Below are positions 50,399 through 61,588 of a stretch of 64,000 bases of DNA, one piece after another; the stretch's first letter is position 1, and each line of letters starts with the position of its first letter. The stretch lies in NCBI GenBank assembly GCA_018340375.1, contig JAFFJZ010000002.1, positions 14,836,001 through 14,900,000 on the forward strand, written 5' to 3'. Made by a program: the position numbers and the translations under genes. This DNA is from Gonatopus flavifemur. Lineage: Eukaryota > Arthropoda > Insecta > Hymenoptera > Dryinidae. The notes beneath the pieces are model-generated. The model made no database searches, had not been told where the DNA came from, and saw nothing but the letters and a program-made list of their open reading frames with translations.

Positions 50399-52918
50399 TA
50401 CTTCATCGTGCGTTGTCATCAACTGACTTATACTACTCGCGTGCCCCCTTTTATACCATCTCGGTACCAATGACATAACTCGTGATTTCTTATCAAACCG
50501 AACAATTAATTACTCATAGAAATAATCATAATCAATTTACTAAGTATGCTCCACTGACCATCGTGATTGATAAATTGTACTTATATGAATTCAATTCTCG
50601 TATTTCTACGTTAATTTTCAAATCTAGTATTTATCTTGATCTTAAAACTCAAATATACTTCCCAATTCTTCCACCAATCATACTTATTCGATATGTTTAG
50701 GCAAATAATTCATGGTTTTTTTGTTATTCTAAATCAAATTTCTAAAAATTATATCTTCCTCGTTAATACTGTCCGTGCACCGAGTCTTTGCAACTCTCGT
50801 AAAAGCCCACTCGTTTGAGTGATCTCCTCTTGAGATATGTTAATGTAAATGAGAACTTGAGAACTTGAGATTTTTGGCATTGAGTGGCATAGCAGTTTCA
50901 ACAACATCGAAGAGAACCTAAGATCTTTGGCAGGTTTTACAGTTTTTTTTTTTTTTTGATAATTCACGATAATTCTCTTCAAATTGCGATACATTATATG
51001 ATGTCTCCTGCAAAATCATCGCGGCAGTGAACCTTCCAAACGCGTGAATACCGAAGAATGTGTTTTCTAAGGATATCAAGTGCACTGAGAATGTCGTTGA
51101 AGTTTGAATTGTTTATAGAAACTCTGATGAGTCATCTTTATTTATCTTCTCGGATCGACTCCTCGAAACTGGATACATCGCTGCAAAATACAAAATTTTG
51201 GCTCTTCAATAGCTGAGTACTCCGATGTTCTTGAAATTCGAATAGTTTATAGAAACGAAATGGAAATTTCAACTCTCAAAATCAAATAAATCATCGGTGT
51301 TTATCTTCTGAGATCACTTCCTGGGAACTGGAAACATAATTCAAAGAATGTATCTTGAGATTTCAAGCCTTCAACAGCTGAGTATTTCGTTATTCGAGTG
51401 TCAATTCTTTCCAATAAATGATTTAAACTTCAGCAACATTAGTGAGAAAACTCTTTGGTTGTAGTAGTAGCTAAAAACTACATTAAGTAGAAAATTTAAG
51501 TTGCTTGAGCTGAAATATCGTTTGTTGCAACTTGTGTGGAACAAAATTTAATGCCGGGTGTTTGTTTGATGGATCTTCATTTGTTCGAAACAAATTTAAG
51601 GAAATAGAGTTGATAAATGTGCAAAAGGTTATTCGTAGATATTTTTCCATCTCTCTCCTCATTCATAGAAAACACTTCCATGATTATGAAAAATATAGAA
51701 GTGATGTACAACACTCTATACAGATTTCTTAGTGTAAGGCAATCCTGAATAATCCGAGTATTCAATGAGAAATAAAATAAATCCGCCACCGAGTTGCAAT
51801 TCGACTCTATTTTTTGAAACTCCAAAAATGGGATTGGAAAGACGAAAATTGCGAGTCAAAGAAATCATTGATTGGCAATTCAATGGCTTTCATTCTACGG
51901 ATTTCGTACGATGTACTCTAACTAATCAAAAATTAGCGTGGTTTGTTTCTTCCCTGCAATGCAAATCGTTATAGAATTTTTGTTATCCACGATCGAGATT
52001 GAAGAGACCCATTGCCAATACACGATGATCCGTTTTAATGGTTACTGTAGGATTTTGATCATACCAACTGTGTAGGCGAACAGAGGAGGTCGGACAAATA
52101 GGGAGAAAACAGGAAAGCCCGCAGGGGGCCAAATTTGCATCCAGCAAAGCAACCTCGAACTACTTTATTTGATTGGCTGCCCGCAGGGTTGCCTCCTATT
52201 CGATGCATATATATGTATCTTTATATCTTTCTCTCATTTCCTTCCTATCTCTCCCTCTCTCACATACACTCTATGTATTTCTCTCTTTGTGGAATAGTCC
52301 CTGAGAAACCGACTCATAGAGATCGACCACCTAGACCTCCCGGAGTATCCTTAATCATGTCTCTTCGCATCCCAAATCAATGGCGAATAAAGAAACGTAC
52401 TATCTTCGATGTTCTGCAATTCATCGTGATTGGTATTATTGAAAAAAACAATCTTTGAATCAAGATGATTTGGAAAATTAGTTGAGGGAAGATGTGGTAT
52501 TCAATGAATTCTAATTTTTCAACATTTTTGTATAGGCACATGCTGTCGTTTGTTTTGCAAATAATATGAAAAAAGAAGGAGATGGTATTTTATGCTCAGA
52601 GGATAGAATTTTCATAGAAATTCGCATGAACTTTTTCTTTCGTCACGATGCAGAGTATTAACATCAGGAAAATTTCATAAAATCAATTTCATGTACCGAA
52701 GAATCTTAAGAAACAGGGCATATTATAAGGGTCAGTTCTTATCAAAAAGTTAGTTCTGAAAAACACCGATTAGTTGTAAAACGTAAAAATGGTTAGTTCT
52801 TAAAAAGTTACCTAATTTTTGGTGGAATGTTTTCCTCTTTTTTTTTCTTTTAATTCGAGTATCCAATATTGACCTGTTACAGAATGAGCCTTTCGCCTCT
52901 TATCAAGGGGCATGGTGA
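50399..52918. other. Non-coding stretch, no gene recognised
   Basis: AT-rich with a T homopolymer at about 50943-50957. About 52085-52350 is GC-richer and pyrimidine-rich; the frame 52135-52458 (107 codons) spans it but shows no domain, and I leave it uncalled. Confidence 0.45.
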
Positions 52919-52928
52919 CCCAGATAAC

Positions 52929-54609
52929 CAGGGCTCCCACTGGTCCTACTTTTCCTACTTTTCCTACTTTTTGGTCAAATGTCCTACTTTGTCCTACTAT
53001 TCTGCACTTTATCCTACTATTCCTACTTTTTCGTAAAGTCCCTGACGAAAATCATCTTATAATCAGGGACGTTTTGACATTTTTGCCACTCAGGGCCCAA
53101 TAATACTTTGCCGCTCCCAACCTGAACTGGATTAATGTTTCCAATTATTTCATCAAGTATATCATAACAAAATTCTTATAATTTCTCTAAGAATTGTGGC
53201 TTTATAAAAAATTATGGAAGAATATGAGTTTTGTGACGAGTTATAAAGACTTATGAGAATATTTTCGTCATGGGTGTCATAATTTGTTCCATTCTTTTGC
53301 CATTTAGTCAGCATTTTTATTTTTTGAAGTTCACTCACATCGTATACTGTTCTTCTTGCTGCGATAATCAAACGTCAATCCTCAGATTATATGTTTGAAA
53401 GAATAAATAGAACAAGTCAGTAATTTTATGATGTTGATTTCAAAGTTCAAACCAAACAATCACACGAAAAGTTGGTTATAACAGCTATTTAAATAGTTGA
53501 TTTTCGACTATATACCGGATAATTGCTGTAGTTGTTGATTAGTCGCTACATCTATTTCGGTAAATGATTGAAATACGTGATCATTCTCTAAATTTGAAAG
53601 AATAAGAAGTCTATGGCTCCACTTTATTAAATTTCAGAAGTGAACTTGTCCAGTTTGAGTGATATTTTCAACTGTTTCGAAATTCCTCTTCAAAAGTGAA
53701 AAATTCCTTCCAAATCAAAGTGATCTAAGGAGTCCAACTTCACACCTCAGACTATTACTCTCAAAGAGTGAAAAGTCTACTAAAAAATTGATAAGCTCAC
53801 TTTTGGCTGGCTAAAGCGAAATCTAACTAAGAATTTAAAGAAATAGTTCGATTAATGAGACCACAATTGATCCTGCTTTCCGTAATGCTATAATTGGAGG
53901 TTCATGAGATCAGACAATGTGATGATTTGTTGATAATTTTTCAATTGAATTATCATCTGAGGAAGTGCAATACACAAAGTAGCATGTCAACTCAGTTGAA
54001 ATATCAAATAAACGATTTTTTGCTTGCATCATATTTGTATATGCACAAAACGTCAAATTGACAATTCACAATAAACATGATTCCTTACTCAAACCAGTTA
54101 ATCAAATAACGAATGAAATACTGAACTAGAGAAATATCACAAATGTTGCGAAGTTTCAATATTTTCAATGTGTTTGATAAACTTTTGAACGGCATCACTT
54201 TTTTCACATGCCAAAGCAACAAAATTGGATATTTTAGACTGATGAAAAAAATTTGAAGAATTTGATTAACGAGAGAATTGAAAAAAAAACGATTTTATAA
54301 TTTTTGCTTATTTTTAAAAATATATATTCTATATCAAAATTTCTATTAATTCTATTAGACTATTGAAGGAAATAATCTATGATAATTGCAAATTTTTATT
54401 TCAATAAACGTGATATAGATGTAACGTTTAATAAAACTATGGTGATCGATTTTATTTCAAATTTTTGGTTAATTTCGTAATTCTGTCATAAAATTTCTTT
54501 ATATAAATGTTTTATTTCTATTTTGGAAATTATTCACCTTTTTTTCGGGTTGTCCTACTATTTTTTTTTAAATGTCCTACTTTTTTATGGAAGCTTAGTG
54601 GGAGCCCTG
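52929..54609. mobile_element. hAT-like non-autonomous transposon with perfect 8-bp target duplication
   Basis: Terminal inverted repeats CAGGGCTCCCACT and AGTGGGAGCCCTG. The flanking 8-mer CAGATAAC occurs at 52921-52928 and again at 54610-54617, which is the hallmark of the hAT superfamily. Both subterminal regions carry clusters of TCCTACTTTT/TCCTACTATT words, likely transposase-binding repeats (inference). The 1.68-kb interior is AT-rich and I find no transposase frame. A family C repeat is nested at 53586-53838. Confidence 0.92.
53586..53838. repeat. Family C repeat (copy C2), diverged, nested in the hAT element
   Basis: Matches C1 and C3 at CAGAAGTGAAC, CTCACTTTTGGCTGGCTAAA and AGACTATTACTCTCAAAGAG, with many substitutions and small indels. 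It is the most diverged of the three. Confidence 0.75.
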
Positions 54610-55037
54610 CAGATAACACACAAAGAATTATTTTTCAAAAACAAGAATAGAATTCTTCAAGAACTTTTTCCGAACTAATGAATTCAGCAACAGCTCTGGA
54701 CGAGTTCTTTAAGAATGCTGAAAGTATTGTTTGAGTACTCTCAAAGAACTCGTTAATATCCCAAACATTATCCTCCAAAGCTCTTCATGAATTCATTAGT
54801 TCGAAAAGAGTTCTTGAAGAATTCTATTTTTGTTTTGGAAAAAGAATTCTTCGTGTGTTATCAGGGTGAGTGCAGTAGTGATATTCATATTGAAAAAATA
54901 AGGCTGCATGCCAACACTAAAATCAAGGAAGTATCCAATAATTCAAGAAACACTTGGCATACAAATGTTTTCCCTTTTTTCTTTTATTTTCAAGAAATCA
55001 AGTGTCCATTGTTTCGGTTAGTTCTTAAATTTCCTTA

Positions 55038-55544
55038 CACGGACAAAATAAGTAGTCCAAATTTTCGTTGACTGGTATACCAATTTTGGACGGAGCACAA
55101 GTTTGAAAAGAATTCATTTACTGGATTTTAATAATTCATTGACTACTCTCTAAATCTGAAAGAGTGAAAAATCACGTGTTTCACTCCACCAAGTCTCAGG
55201 AGTGAGCCAGTCCGCTCTGATTGGAAAATTGACTCTAGACTTTCAGTGGCTGTGAATTCCTGGCCTCAAACCTTAGAATATCACTCTAAAAGAGTGGAAA
55301 TTTCACTCAAAATTTCGACAGGCTCATTTTTGGCTGGCTGAAGAGTGAAATCTCACTCTAAAAATTTTAGAGAGCGTGTTCACTATTTGAACAATGGAAC
55401 CCACTTTTTATTTTCATCATCGGAATAATGGAAAGAGTCAACGAATTATTAAAATCCAGTGGACACGAATTCTTCTCCAAATTATGCTCCGTCCAAAAGT
55501 GGCATACTAGTCAACGAAAATTTGGATCCCTGATTTTTTCCGTG
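55038..55544. mobile_element. Family B palindromic MITE (copy B2) with nested family C repeat
   Basis: Ends CACGGACAAAATAAGTAGTC and CCCTGATTTTTTCCGTG between TA dinucleotides (55036-55037, 55545-55546). The arms match B1 at 4941-5214; the spacer matches the B1 spacer in reverse orientation, as expected for a palindrome. Interrupted by 55146-55375. Confidence 0.92.
55146..55375. repeat. Family C repeat (copy C3), nested in B2
   Basis: About 85-90% similar by eye to C1 (TCACGTGTTTCACTCCACCA, AGAATATCACTCTAAAAGAG). It interrupts B2 between GACTAC and GTGTTCAC, a junction that is continuous in B1. Confidence 0.88.
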
Positions 55545-55882
55545 TAGAATATGCCCTGTTAAGAGAGTCTCCTTTCCATCATTTTCCGTAGAGCTTCGAC
55601 GGTCAGATGGGGTGTAAAATATACCTCAGGTACTTTTTCTGGATTAAAACAATGACATGAAGTAAAATTCAAGTACTGCCATCTTTGGTGTCCTTTTAGA
55701 ACACTCTCATGAAACAATTCTGCAAGTGGGTATCAACAAACTTGGTAAGTGGAACTTTTCCAAAAATTTTTCCTGAAATTCTTAACTTTTTTTCTGGTAA
55801 CGCGTGATTTTCATCAAAATCAATATTCCGAGGAGATTCTACAATCACTGATTATTCTTCAGCTGTTCTCATGCAAGCACTT

Positions 55883-56526
55883 CCTGGTAAAAAAAAACCG
55901 GATAGGAAACCGGATGAAACCCGGATGATAATCCTGATGGTAATCCGGATGATAATCCGACTCAAACCCGGATGAAATTTCCGGGATTCCATCCGGGTGT
56001 ATCCGGGCGCGTATACGAGTTTTGCGGTGATCCTTTATCCGGTGCCATCTGGATCCTATCCGGGTTTTGGGTCAATATATTTTTTGGAATCGTAAATCAA
56101 ACCCAAACAAGGAGACGAATGAATTCTATCCAAATTTCGTGTACACGGAAAAAAGAAAACAGCAATGGTTACTGTGAATCACAAAAATACATTGAAACTC
56201 AAATTCATTCTATGCAGTGCTGCGTTTCCCAGTCCTCATTACTGTTCAGTCAGCGTTGAGGCATTTTATTACAATACTCATTACTGTGATCGCGCTAATC
56301 CTCATTATCCAAGCGTGTTTTCATTTGTTTTTCAACCGATCGCTGTCATTCACAGTAACTAGTAGTGTTTTCTTTTTTCCGTGTAGAGTTTCGAAAAATA
56401 TTCAGTATTAAGATCCGGATGAAGAATCACCGCAAAACCGTATACGCGCCCGGATACACCCGGATTGAATCCCGGAAATTTCATCCGGGTGTGGGTCGGG
56501 TTCCCATCCGGTTTTTTTTACCAGGG
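55883..56526. repeat. CCGGAT-rich foldback with a MITE in its loop
   Basis: Tips CCTGGTAAAAAAAACCGGAT and ATCCGGTTTTTTTTACCAGG. The arms repeat CCGGATGA/TCATCCGG words; GGGCGCGTATACGAGTTTTG pairs with CAAAACCGTATACGCGCCCG. The loop contains the element at 56144-56383. Confidence 0.92.
56144..56383. mobile_element. Palindromic MITE, TA target duplication, in the loop of the CCGGAT foldback
   Basis: CACGGAAAAAAGAAAACAG ... GTTTTCTTTTTTCCGTG, 240 bp, with TA on both sides. TTACTGTGAATCAC pairs with GTCATTCACAGTAA. Three short overlapping open frames here are not genes. Confidence 0.93.
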
Positions 56527-57117
56527 CTGCCGCAGATATTAGTCCTAATTCTTTTGCAAGGATACGTTTTCCGTTGAAGTACTGTGGAGATGCCAGTTTT
56601 TATCGATCTCCATGAAAAGGATGTCCTCCATAATTCGTTGGTGATATCGCAAAAGCTTTTCTATATAGAATTACCATTTATCCCATGATTCCGGTAAAAC
56701 GAATTTGGAGATATGCCTATTTTGCTTCAAGTTGAGGCGAATCAACCCTTAATCCCAGTATGTGTTGATCCATGTTCTTCTGTACGTCAAGAGCATTGAA
56801 CTTTCAAGGAATTAGTCATACAAAATGAGGTGGACTAGCCCTGGTCCCTTCCATTGTATTTTGTCCTACTCAAGCATCCAAATTGAAATTCGTTGAATAG
56901 AAAGAAATCACGAGATTGAAATTTTTCTTATGATTCATCCCAGTAATTTATGGTTCCAACGTGTGAAAATAAATATCCATGAAGTCCCAACAGTCCATCA
57001 TGAATCTTTCGTTGGGAAGTTCATCAATTTTTATGATGAACCGGTTTTTTCATAAATGTGTCATATGGTTTAAATTAGGGAATGGTTGAAAACACTGTTC
57101 AAAAACTATTGGTATAC

Positions 57118-57414
57118 ATACTCAGCGAACAATATGTTATCATCAAGAGCTCTTGAACCTCTCCCAAATATGTGTAAGAGATCAGATAGACCTTCCAGGA
57201 GGTTAACATAAAGATATCAGAATGTTATCAGATGCGCTGATTTCTGAGGAAAATAAGAGATTGCCAAAATGTTATCCAAACAAGCTCTTTAAAAGGATTT
57301 TTTCCTGAGATTTCAGAAAAATGATACCATTCGGATATCAATATGATAACATCGACGGAACTCTTTCAAAAGACTTCTTAAAGAGCCCTTCCTCTCGTAA
57401 TTGTTCACTGGGTA
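57118..57414. repeat. Foldback repeat
   Basis: ATACTCAGCGAACAAT at the left pairs with ATTGTTCACTGGGTAT at the right. Inner pairs include AGAGCTCTTGAA / TTAAAGAGCCCTT and GATATCAGAATG / CATTCGGATATC. Confidence 0.7.
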
Positions 57415-57764
57415 TCTGCTGCATTCCATGTTTTCTCATTCAAAAATTTGTCAAAAAAGTTGAGTGTATGACACAATAAATTTCTACAGAGCACGAATGA
57501 TTTCCGATTGATGAACATTGCTACATGGCATCTTTTACATAACACATTTTACAATCGGAGTGGGATTTAATCAATATATCGTTCATATTATGCATCATGA
57601 GTGTCTGATACTTATTAGTTCCAATACGATAATCCGATTACACAATTTCGGTTTGGCATAAACAGTACAATATTGGAAAATTCTACCCGAATCTCATCAC
57701 CTATATCACGTGAGGTGAATTGCGTAATATTGGAAGTTGCATCAAATAATCCTCAAGATTTCAT

Positions 57765-57830
57765 GGACCAGCATGGGCCCTATCCTACCGATATTGACAG
57801 AAATGGGGTCGGTACATACACATGCTAGGG
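57765..57830. repeat. Family E fragment (copy E3)
   Basis: CCAGCATGGGCCCTATCC, ACCGATATTGACAG and TACACATGCTAGGG match family E; the left part is missing. Confidence 0.65.
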
Positions 57831-58394
57831 ATTCACTGTAAACAAGATGTACAGAAGATCTTCGGTATCATACTGGAAGCAATCAACTTACGTTGGAATC
57901 AGAAAAAACTCCAGTATCGTATTCAAAAATTGAAGTTCCATATAAAATACGGAAAATTCTGGTACAACAGGAATTTTTCAGTTCCACGATACCGGAAGAT
58001 GCAATTTTTTTTCAACAATGTAGATTCTACTGAAGGGAGATAATTTTGTTACAATAGTTTTGGTGGGAACCACTGATCTCCCTGCTAACTGAATAGAATA
58101 TACCGACGTCATGTTGGTAGAAAATTGAAGGCTCACCCAACGCTTCGAAATGTCTTCTAAGGTACTAAACGCCACGTTCATGCGCATGCGTGGCCCTCTT
58201 TGCGCGTAATATATACAAAGCGGGAATGATTGTTCAAATTAACCATGTCGATTATGATTGGTTCTGGTGTAATCGCGCAAGCGCATTGACGTCGTGTTTA
58301 GTACCTTCAAAGACATTCCGAGGCGCTGGGTGAGCCTTCAATTTTCTATGGTTTTGCTATAGGATATTCATAGAGATATTCTATCCAGTCGGTA

Positions 58395-59679
58395 CCAGGT
58401 CATTCAATATGTCCGTAAGATAAGTAAGGAAGAAACAAAAGTTTGACAAAACTCGATTTTATCATTCAACATAGTCGCCTTTGAGGGCGATACAACGAGT
58501 GCAGCGATTTTCTAACTTTTCGATACCACTTTTATAGTACGATTTCTCTTTCTCTTCAAAATAGGCCTCAGTTTCAGGGATTACTTCATCATTGGACGTA
58601 AATTTCTTTCCAACAAGTATTCTCTTGGGATGTGGAAACAGGAAAAAGTCGCTGGGGGCTAAATCTGGAGAATACGGTGGGTGGGTGAACAATTCGAAGC
58701 CGGATTCATTCAAGTTTGCCATCGTTTTCATCGACTTGTGACACGGTGCGTTGCCTTGGTGAAACAACACTTTTTTCTTTCGCAAATGTGGCCGTTTCTC
58801 CACGATTTCAGCCTTCAACCGATCCAAAAGTGCATAATAATGGTCGCTGTTGATGGTGCTCCCTTTTTGGAGACAGTCGATGAATATTATTCCTTTCGTA
58901 TCCCAAAATACAGACGCCATCACCTTACCGGCCGACTGTTGCGTTTTTGCTCGCTTTGGATTCGATTCGTCGACTGCTGTCCACTCAGCTGACTGTCTTT
59001 TGGATTCTGGTGTGTAATGATGAAGCCATGTTTCATCCATTGTCACATATCGACGATAGAATTCGATTTTCTTGTGGTTTAACAGCGCCAAACACTCCTC
59101 TGAAGCATCAATTTGTTGTTGTTTTTGGTCTACTATGAGCTCACGCGGCACCCACTTTGCACAGAGCTTTCGCATACCCAAATGTTCGTGTGAAATGGTG
59201 AAAACACTACCATCTGATGTCTTTACAATGTCAGCCAGCTCGTGCACCTTCAATTTGCGATCGTTCATAACCAATTTGTGGATTTTTTTATGTTTTCTGG
59301 AATAACAGCTTCATTTGGGCGTCCACTGCGCTCTGCATCATTTGTGCTAGTACGACCGCGTTTAAATTCAGCAATCCACTTGTCTACCATTCGTCTCGAT
59401 GGAGCAGAGTCCGGATAATGTTTATCAAGCCATTGTTTGCTTTCCACTGTATTTTTTTCATGAAAAAGCAATGCTTTATCAAAACTCGAAATTCCTTTTT
59501 CTCCATTTTTTTTCATTAACAAAAGTTGCTTCACACAAAATGCTATAACTCGGGAATAAATAGTCAGATCGCTATCAAAATCACACACGTATCGTTTGAA
59601 GGTTAGTACTAAATGAAAATCATATGGGCAAAATTCTAATAGCCATCTATGTCTCGTCCTACGGACTTTTTGAATGGAC
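58395..59679 (-). mobile_element. Mariner element 3, irritans type
   Basis: 1285 bp. Ends CATTCAATATGTCCGTAAGA (from 58401) and the complement of CCATTCAAAAAGTCCGTAGG (to 59677). TA lies on both sides (58393-58394, 59680-59681), confirmed by the way the host palindrome arm resumes. Transposase on the - strand. Confidence 0.92.
58462..59506 (-). pseudogene. Mariner transposase, irritans subfamily, catalytic Asp lost
   Basis: The start ATG complement is at 59504-59506. The N-terminal part contains SKQWLDKHYPDSAPSRRMVD and NDAERSGRP. Two one-base shifts, in A-runs near 59450 and near 59285, break the frame. From 59274 the frame is open to TAA at 58462 (270 codons): KLKVHELADIVKTSDGS, KLCAKWVPREL, MDETWLHHYTPESKRQ, then FHQGNAPCHKS and YSPDLAPSDFFLF, ending CIALKGDYVE. 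The first and third catalytic Asp are present, but the second, normally in HQDNAPCH, reads Gly. The 270-codon frame therefore cannot encode an active enzyme even though it is long and open. Himar1-like motif content. Confidence 0.95.
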
Positions 59680-59737
59680 TATTATAGAGATCAGTGGTAA
59701 AAATTGAGTATTCAGCATTTTACTCCACCGTAAGCAT

Positions 59738-59905
59738 CCCTGGTAGAAATTTCTCTAATAACCCTCTAGTTGTAACACCCACCCCACCAAAAAACTAGAA
59801 ACTCAAATCAGTCAATTTCGAGTTGCTAGTCGAATTAGTAACTCATAAGTCAGCTGATAGGGTCTCTAGTTCTTCAAGAATTACTAGACAAATTTCTACT
59901 TGGGA
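59738..59905. repeat. Family D foldback (copy D4, diverged)
   Basis: CCCTGGTAGAAATTTCTCTA at the left and AGACAAATTTCTACTTGGGA at the right, with CTAGTT/AACTAG words inside. Longer than D1 and D2. Confidence 0.65.
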
Positions 59906-60126
59906 TACTCTCTGAACATAGAGAAGTGAAAATTCTACACTGTCCAATTTAGAGAGTATAAATCCGTTGAAAGTAAAATAAAACAAGAAAGCTGAGTGTT
60001 CAAATGGATCTAGGAGAAACCCTTCCAAATCATTATCCAGTTTTCCATCATAAAGCTGCAAGGAACGGCGTATGAAATTATTCGTCTTTGAACCGAAATC
60101 CCGAAAATTTTAATTTCCTTTCACAG

Positions 60127-60265
60127 TTACAACACGCTGTTTGTTGTCCCAAATAAATGGATGGAACATAATGCGTTTGAGGACGCGATATTGGAATATT
60201 ATGACTTTGTACGCTGTCAAACGCGAATTAAATCTTTCAATAAAATATACAAAAAAGAAGTTTGA
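60127..60265 (+). CDS. Candidate terminal coding exon, product unrecognised
   Basis: A strong acceptor (TTTCCTTTCACAG, ending 60126) is followed by a 45-codon open frame from 60128 to TGA at 60263-60265. The peptide has an ordered, non-repetitive composition (YNTLFVVPNKWMEHNAFEDA, ILEYYDFVRCQTR), unlike the random frames around it, and ends in a basic KKEV. One base precedes the first full codon, so the upstream exon must end with two bases of a codon. AATAAA occurs within the last codons (60239-60244). I do not recognise the family, and no upstream exon was identified. It could also be a fragment of an old transposon or a chance open frame. Confidence 0.35.
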
Positions 60266-61337
60266 TGCACTCCAAAGAGAGTTAAGATAGATAAGAGGCA
60301 GATATTCCAGTATATCTTTCTTTTATCAGTGATGTCGTGTCTGTTCGCAGGACTCTGTCGACTACGTCCTGCAAACGACAGTCCATTCTATTGTTTCGCG
60401 AATAAGCCGTTTTTATTAAACTCGAGATGATTATATTCGACGTTCAACATCGTCGCTCTTCTTTCACGTATATATATATATATATTTACGATACATACAA
60501 CACAGGTGTATACGTGCATACAAAATACAAAAGCAAATTCACATATGCGTATATACAAATATATTCATTCACTTTCGTACTTGCACTGGCACGGTCATGT
60601 ACGTACATGAACTCACACAAACGCATCGGACACGAGAAAATAAAATCGATTCTCTGGTTCCAGTGCTATGCTCTAGCGTTGGAAATCACCTTTACAAACT
60701 CAACCCAGTTCAGATTTATCAGCATGTCCCGGAATGTCAAGTCAACTTATTCGATTTACATCAGAAAGCAACACATATCATAACAAATATTTTTGGAATA
60801 AAATATTCATGGAGAAACACGATTTCACAAGTGAGCAGGTTCATTTCATGGTATGTTTTATTTATTTGATGAGGAGGATTAGATGACGTGCACCTTACGA
60901 GATTAATTTTGTATGGGATGCCATATTTCTTAATTTCATGTTCGATTGTGATTTCTTGCTCGAGACGCGGAGTTATAGAATCCTCTCGTTATTGGGAATC
61001 ATGAATTTGAAGGGTTGCTAGCGCATTCTGTGTGAACATGTTTCCGAACGTTCTGTATTAAATATAGGCTTTATTTGGGCATATATCGGGTATCCAAACT
61101 CAGAATTACCTAGCATTAGACCCTAAGAAGCCTAATCGAGTTGACAATATTCTCTAGTAGGGCCAAGGTGCATTACCACGCGCAGAAGAAAGAATTGCTG
61201 GCATAATAAACTGGTCCGTTACGAGAAAAAAGTCCTCAAGGAGCAAAACAAATGATTGGTACAACTAAATTTTTTTGCTAACATAAAGTCCGAGCCGGAA
61301 AGTGATTCCTCCTATCGGGATTTGAGAAAGCACGATA
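60266..61337. other. Non-coding stretch, no gene recognised
   Basis: Contains a GCAGGAC ... GTCCTGC hairpin (about 60338-60372) and a short TA microsatellite (about 60468-60486). The frames at 60427-60869 are open for 90-118 codons but unrecognised. Confidence 0.4.
61170..61290. repeat. Partial relative of the repeat at 5537-5765 (copy Z2)
   Basis: Shares AGAATTGCTGGCATAATAAAC, GGTCCGTTACGAG and ACAACTAAATTTTTTTGCTA with it. Appears truncated on the right. Confidence 0.55.
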
Positions 61338-61588
61338 CACCCGGAAAAATGGTATACCTGGATTTATTTGATTCAACGAAAATTTAAACTACAATTTATT
61401 TGACTCAACTACAATGTCTATTTATATATGAACCTACTAGAGTTTTAGTTGGATCAAATAAACGATTCATTTCATCCGAGTAAATTTTTATTAATTTCAA
61501 ATAAAATTTACTTGAATCAAATAAAATTTTATTGGATACAATTGAATCTCTAGTAGGTTCATATTCAAGTAAACCATTTCTCTGGGTG
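61338..61588. mobile_element. Palindromic MITE, TA target duplication
   Basis: CACCCGGAAAAATGGTATAC ... AAACCATTTCTCTGGGTG between TA dinucleotides. ATATGAACCTACTAGAG pairs with CTCTAGTAGGTTCATAT; the interior repeats TTGAATCAAATAAA words. Confidence 0.9.

Larger units (their letters stand above)
52918..54866. repeat. Foldback host element split by the hAT insertion
   Basis: The left tip CCCAGATAAC (52919-52928) is cut off by the hAT element. After it the sequence continues ACACAAAGAATTATTTTTC ... and closes with GAATTCTTCGTGTGTTATCAGGG (54866). The arms pair AGAATAGAATTCTTCAAGAA with TTCTTGAAGAATTCTATTTT. The repeated GAGTTCTT/AAGAACTC words are internal. Confidence 0.85.
58071..59697. repeat. 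Foldback host element interrupted by mariner 3
   Basis: The left arm CACTGATCTCCCTGCTAACT...ATAGAATAT pairs with ATATTCTATCCAGTCGG (58377-58392) and, after the mariner, with TAGAGATCAGTGG (59685-59697). An inner hairpin at 58119-58347 pairs AAAATTGAAGGCTCACCCAA with TTGGGTGAGCC-type sequence near 58330. Confidence 0.8.

Noticed and set aside
52135..52200. Repeated GCCCGCAGGG motif near 52118 and 52182
   Set aside because: Only two short copies; no larger structure seen.
52135..52458. 107-codon + frame, including an in-frame ATG followed by a basic segment
   Set aside because: No recognisable domain and no splice or promoter context strong enough to call it.
60427..60869. Two overlapping + frames of 118 and 90 codons
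   Set aside because: The first begins in a TA microsatellite (repeated Tyr-Ile). The second has some protein-like look but no recognised family and no supporting splice sites.
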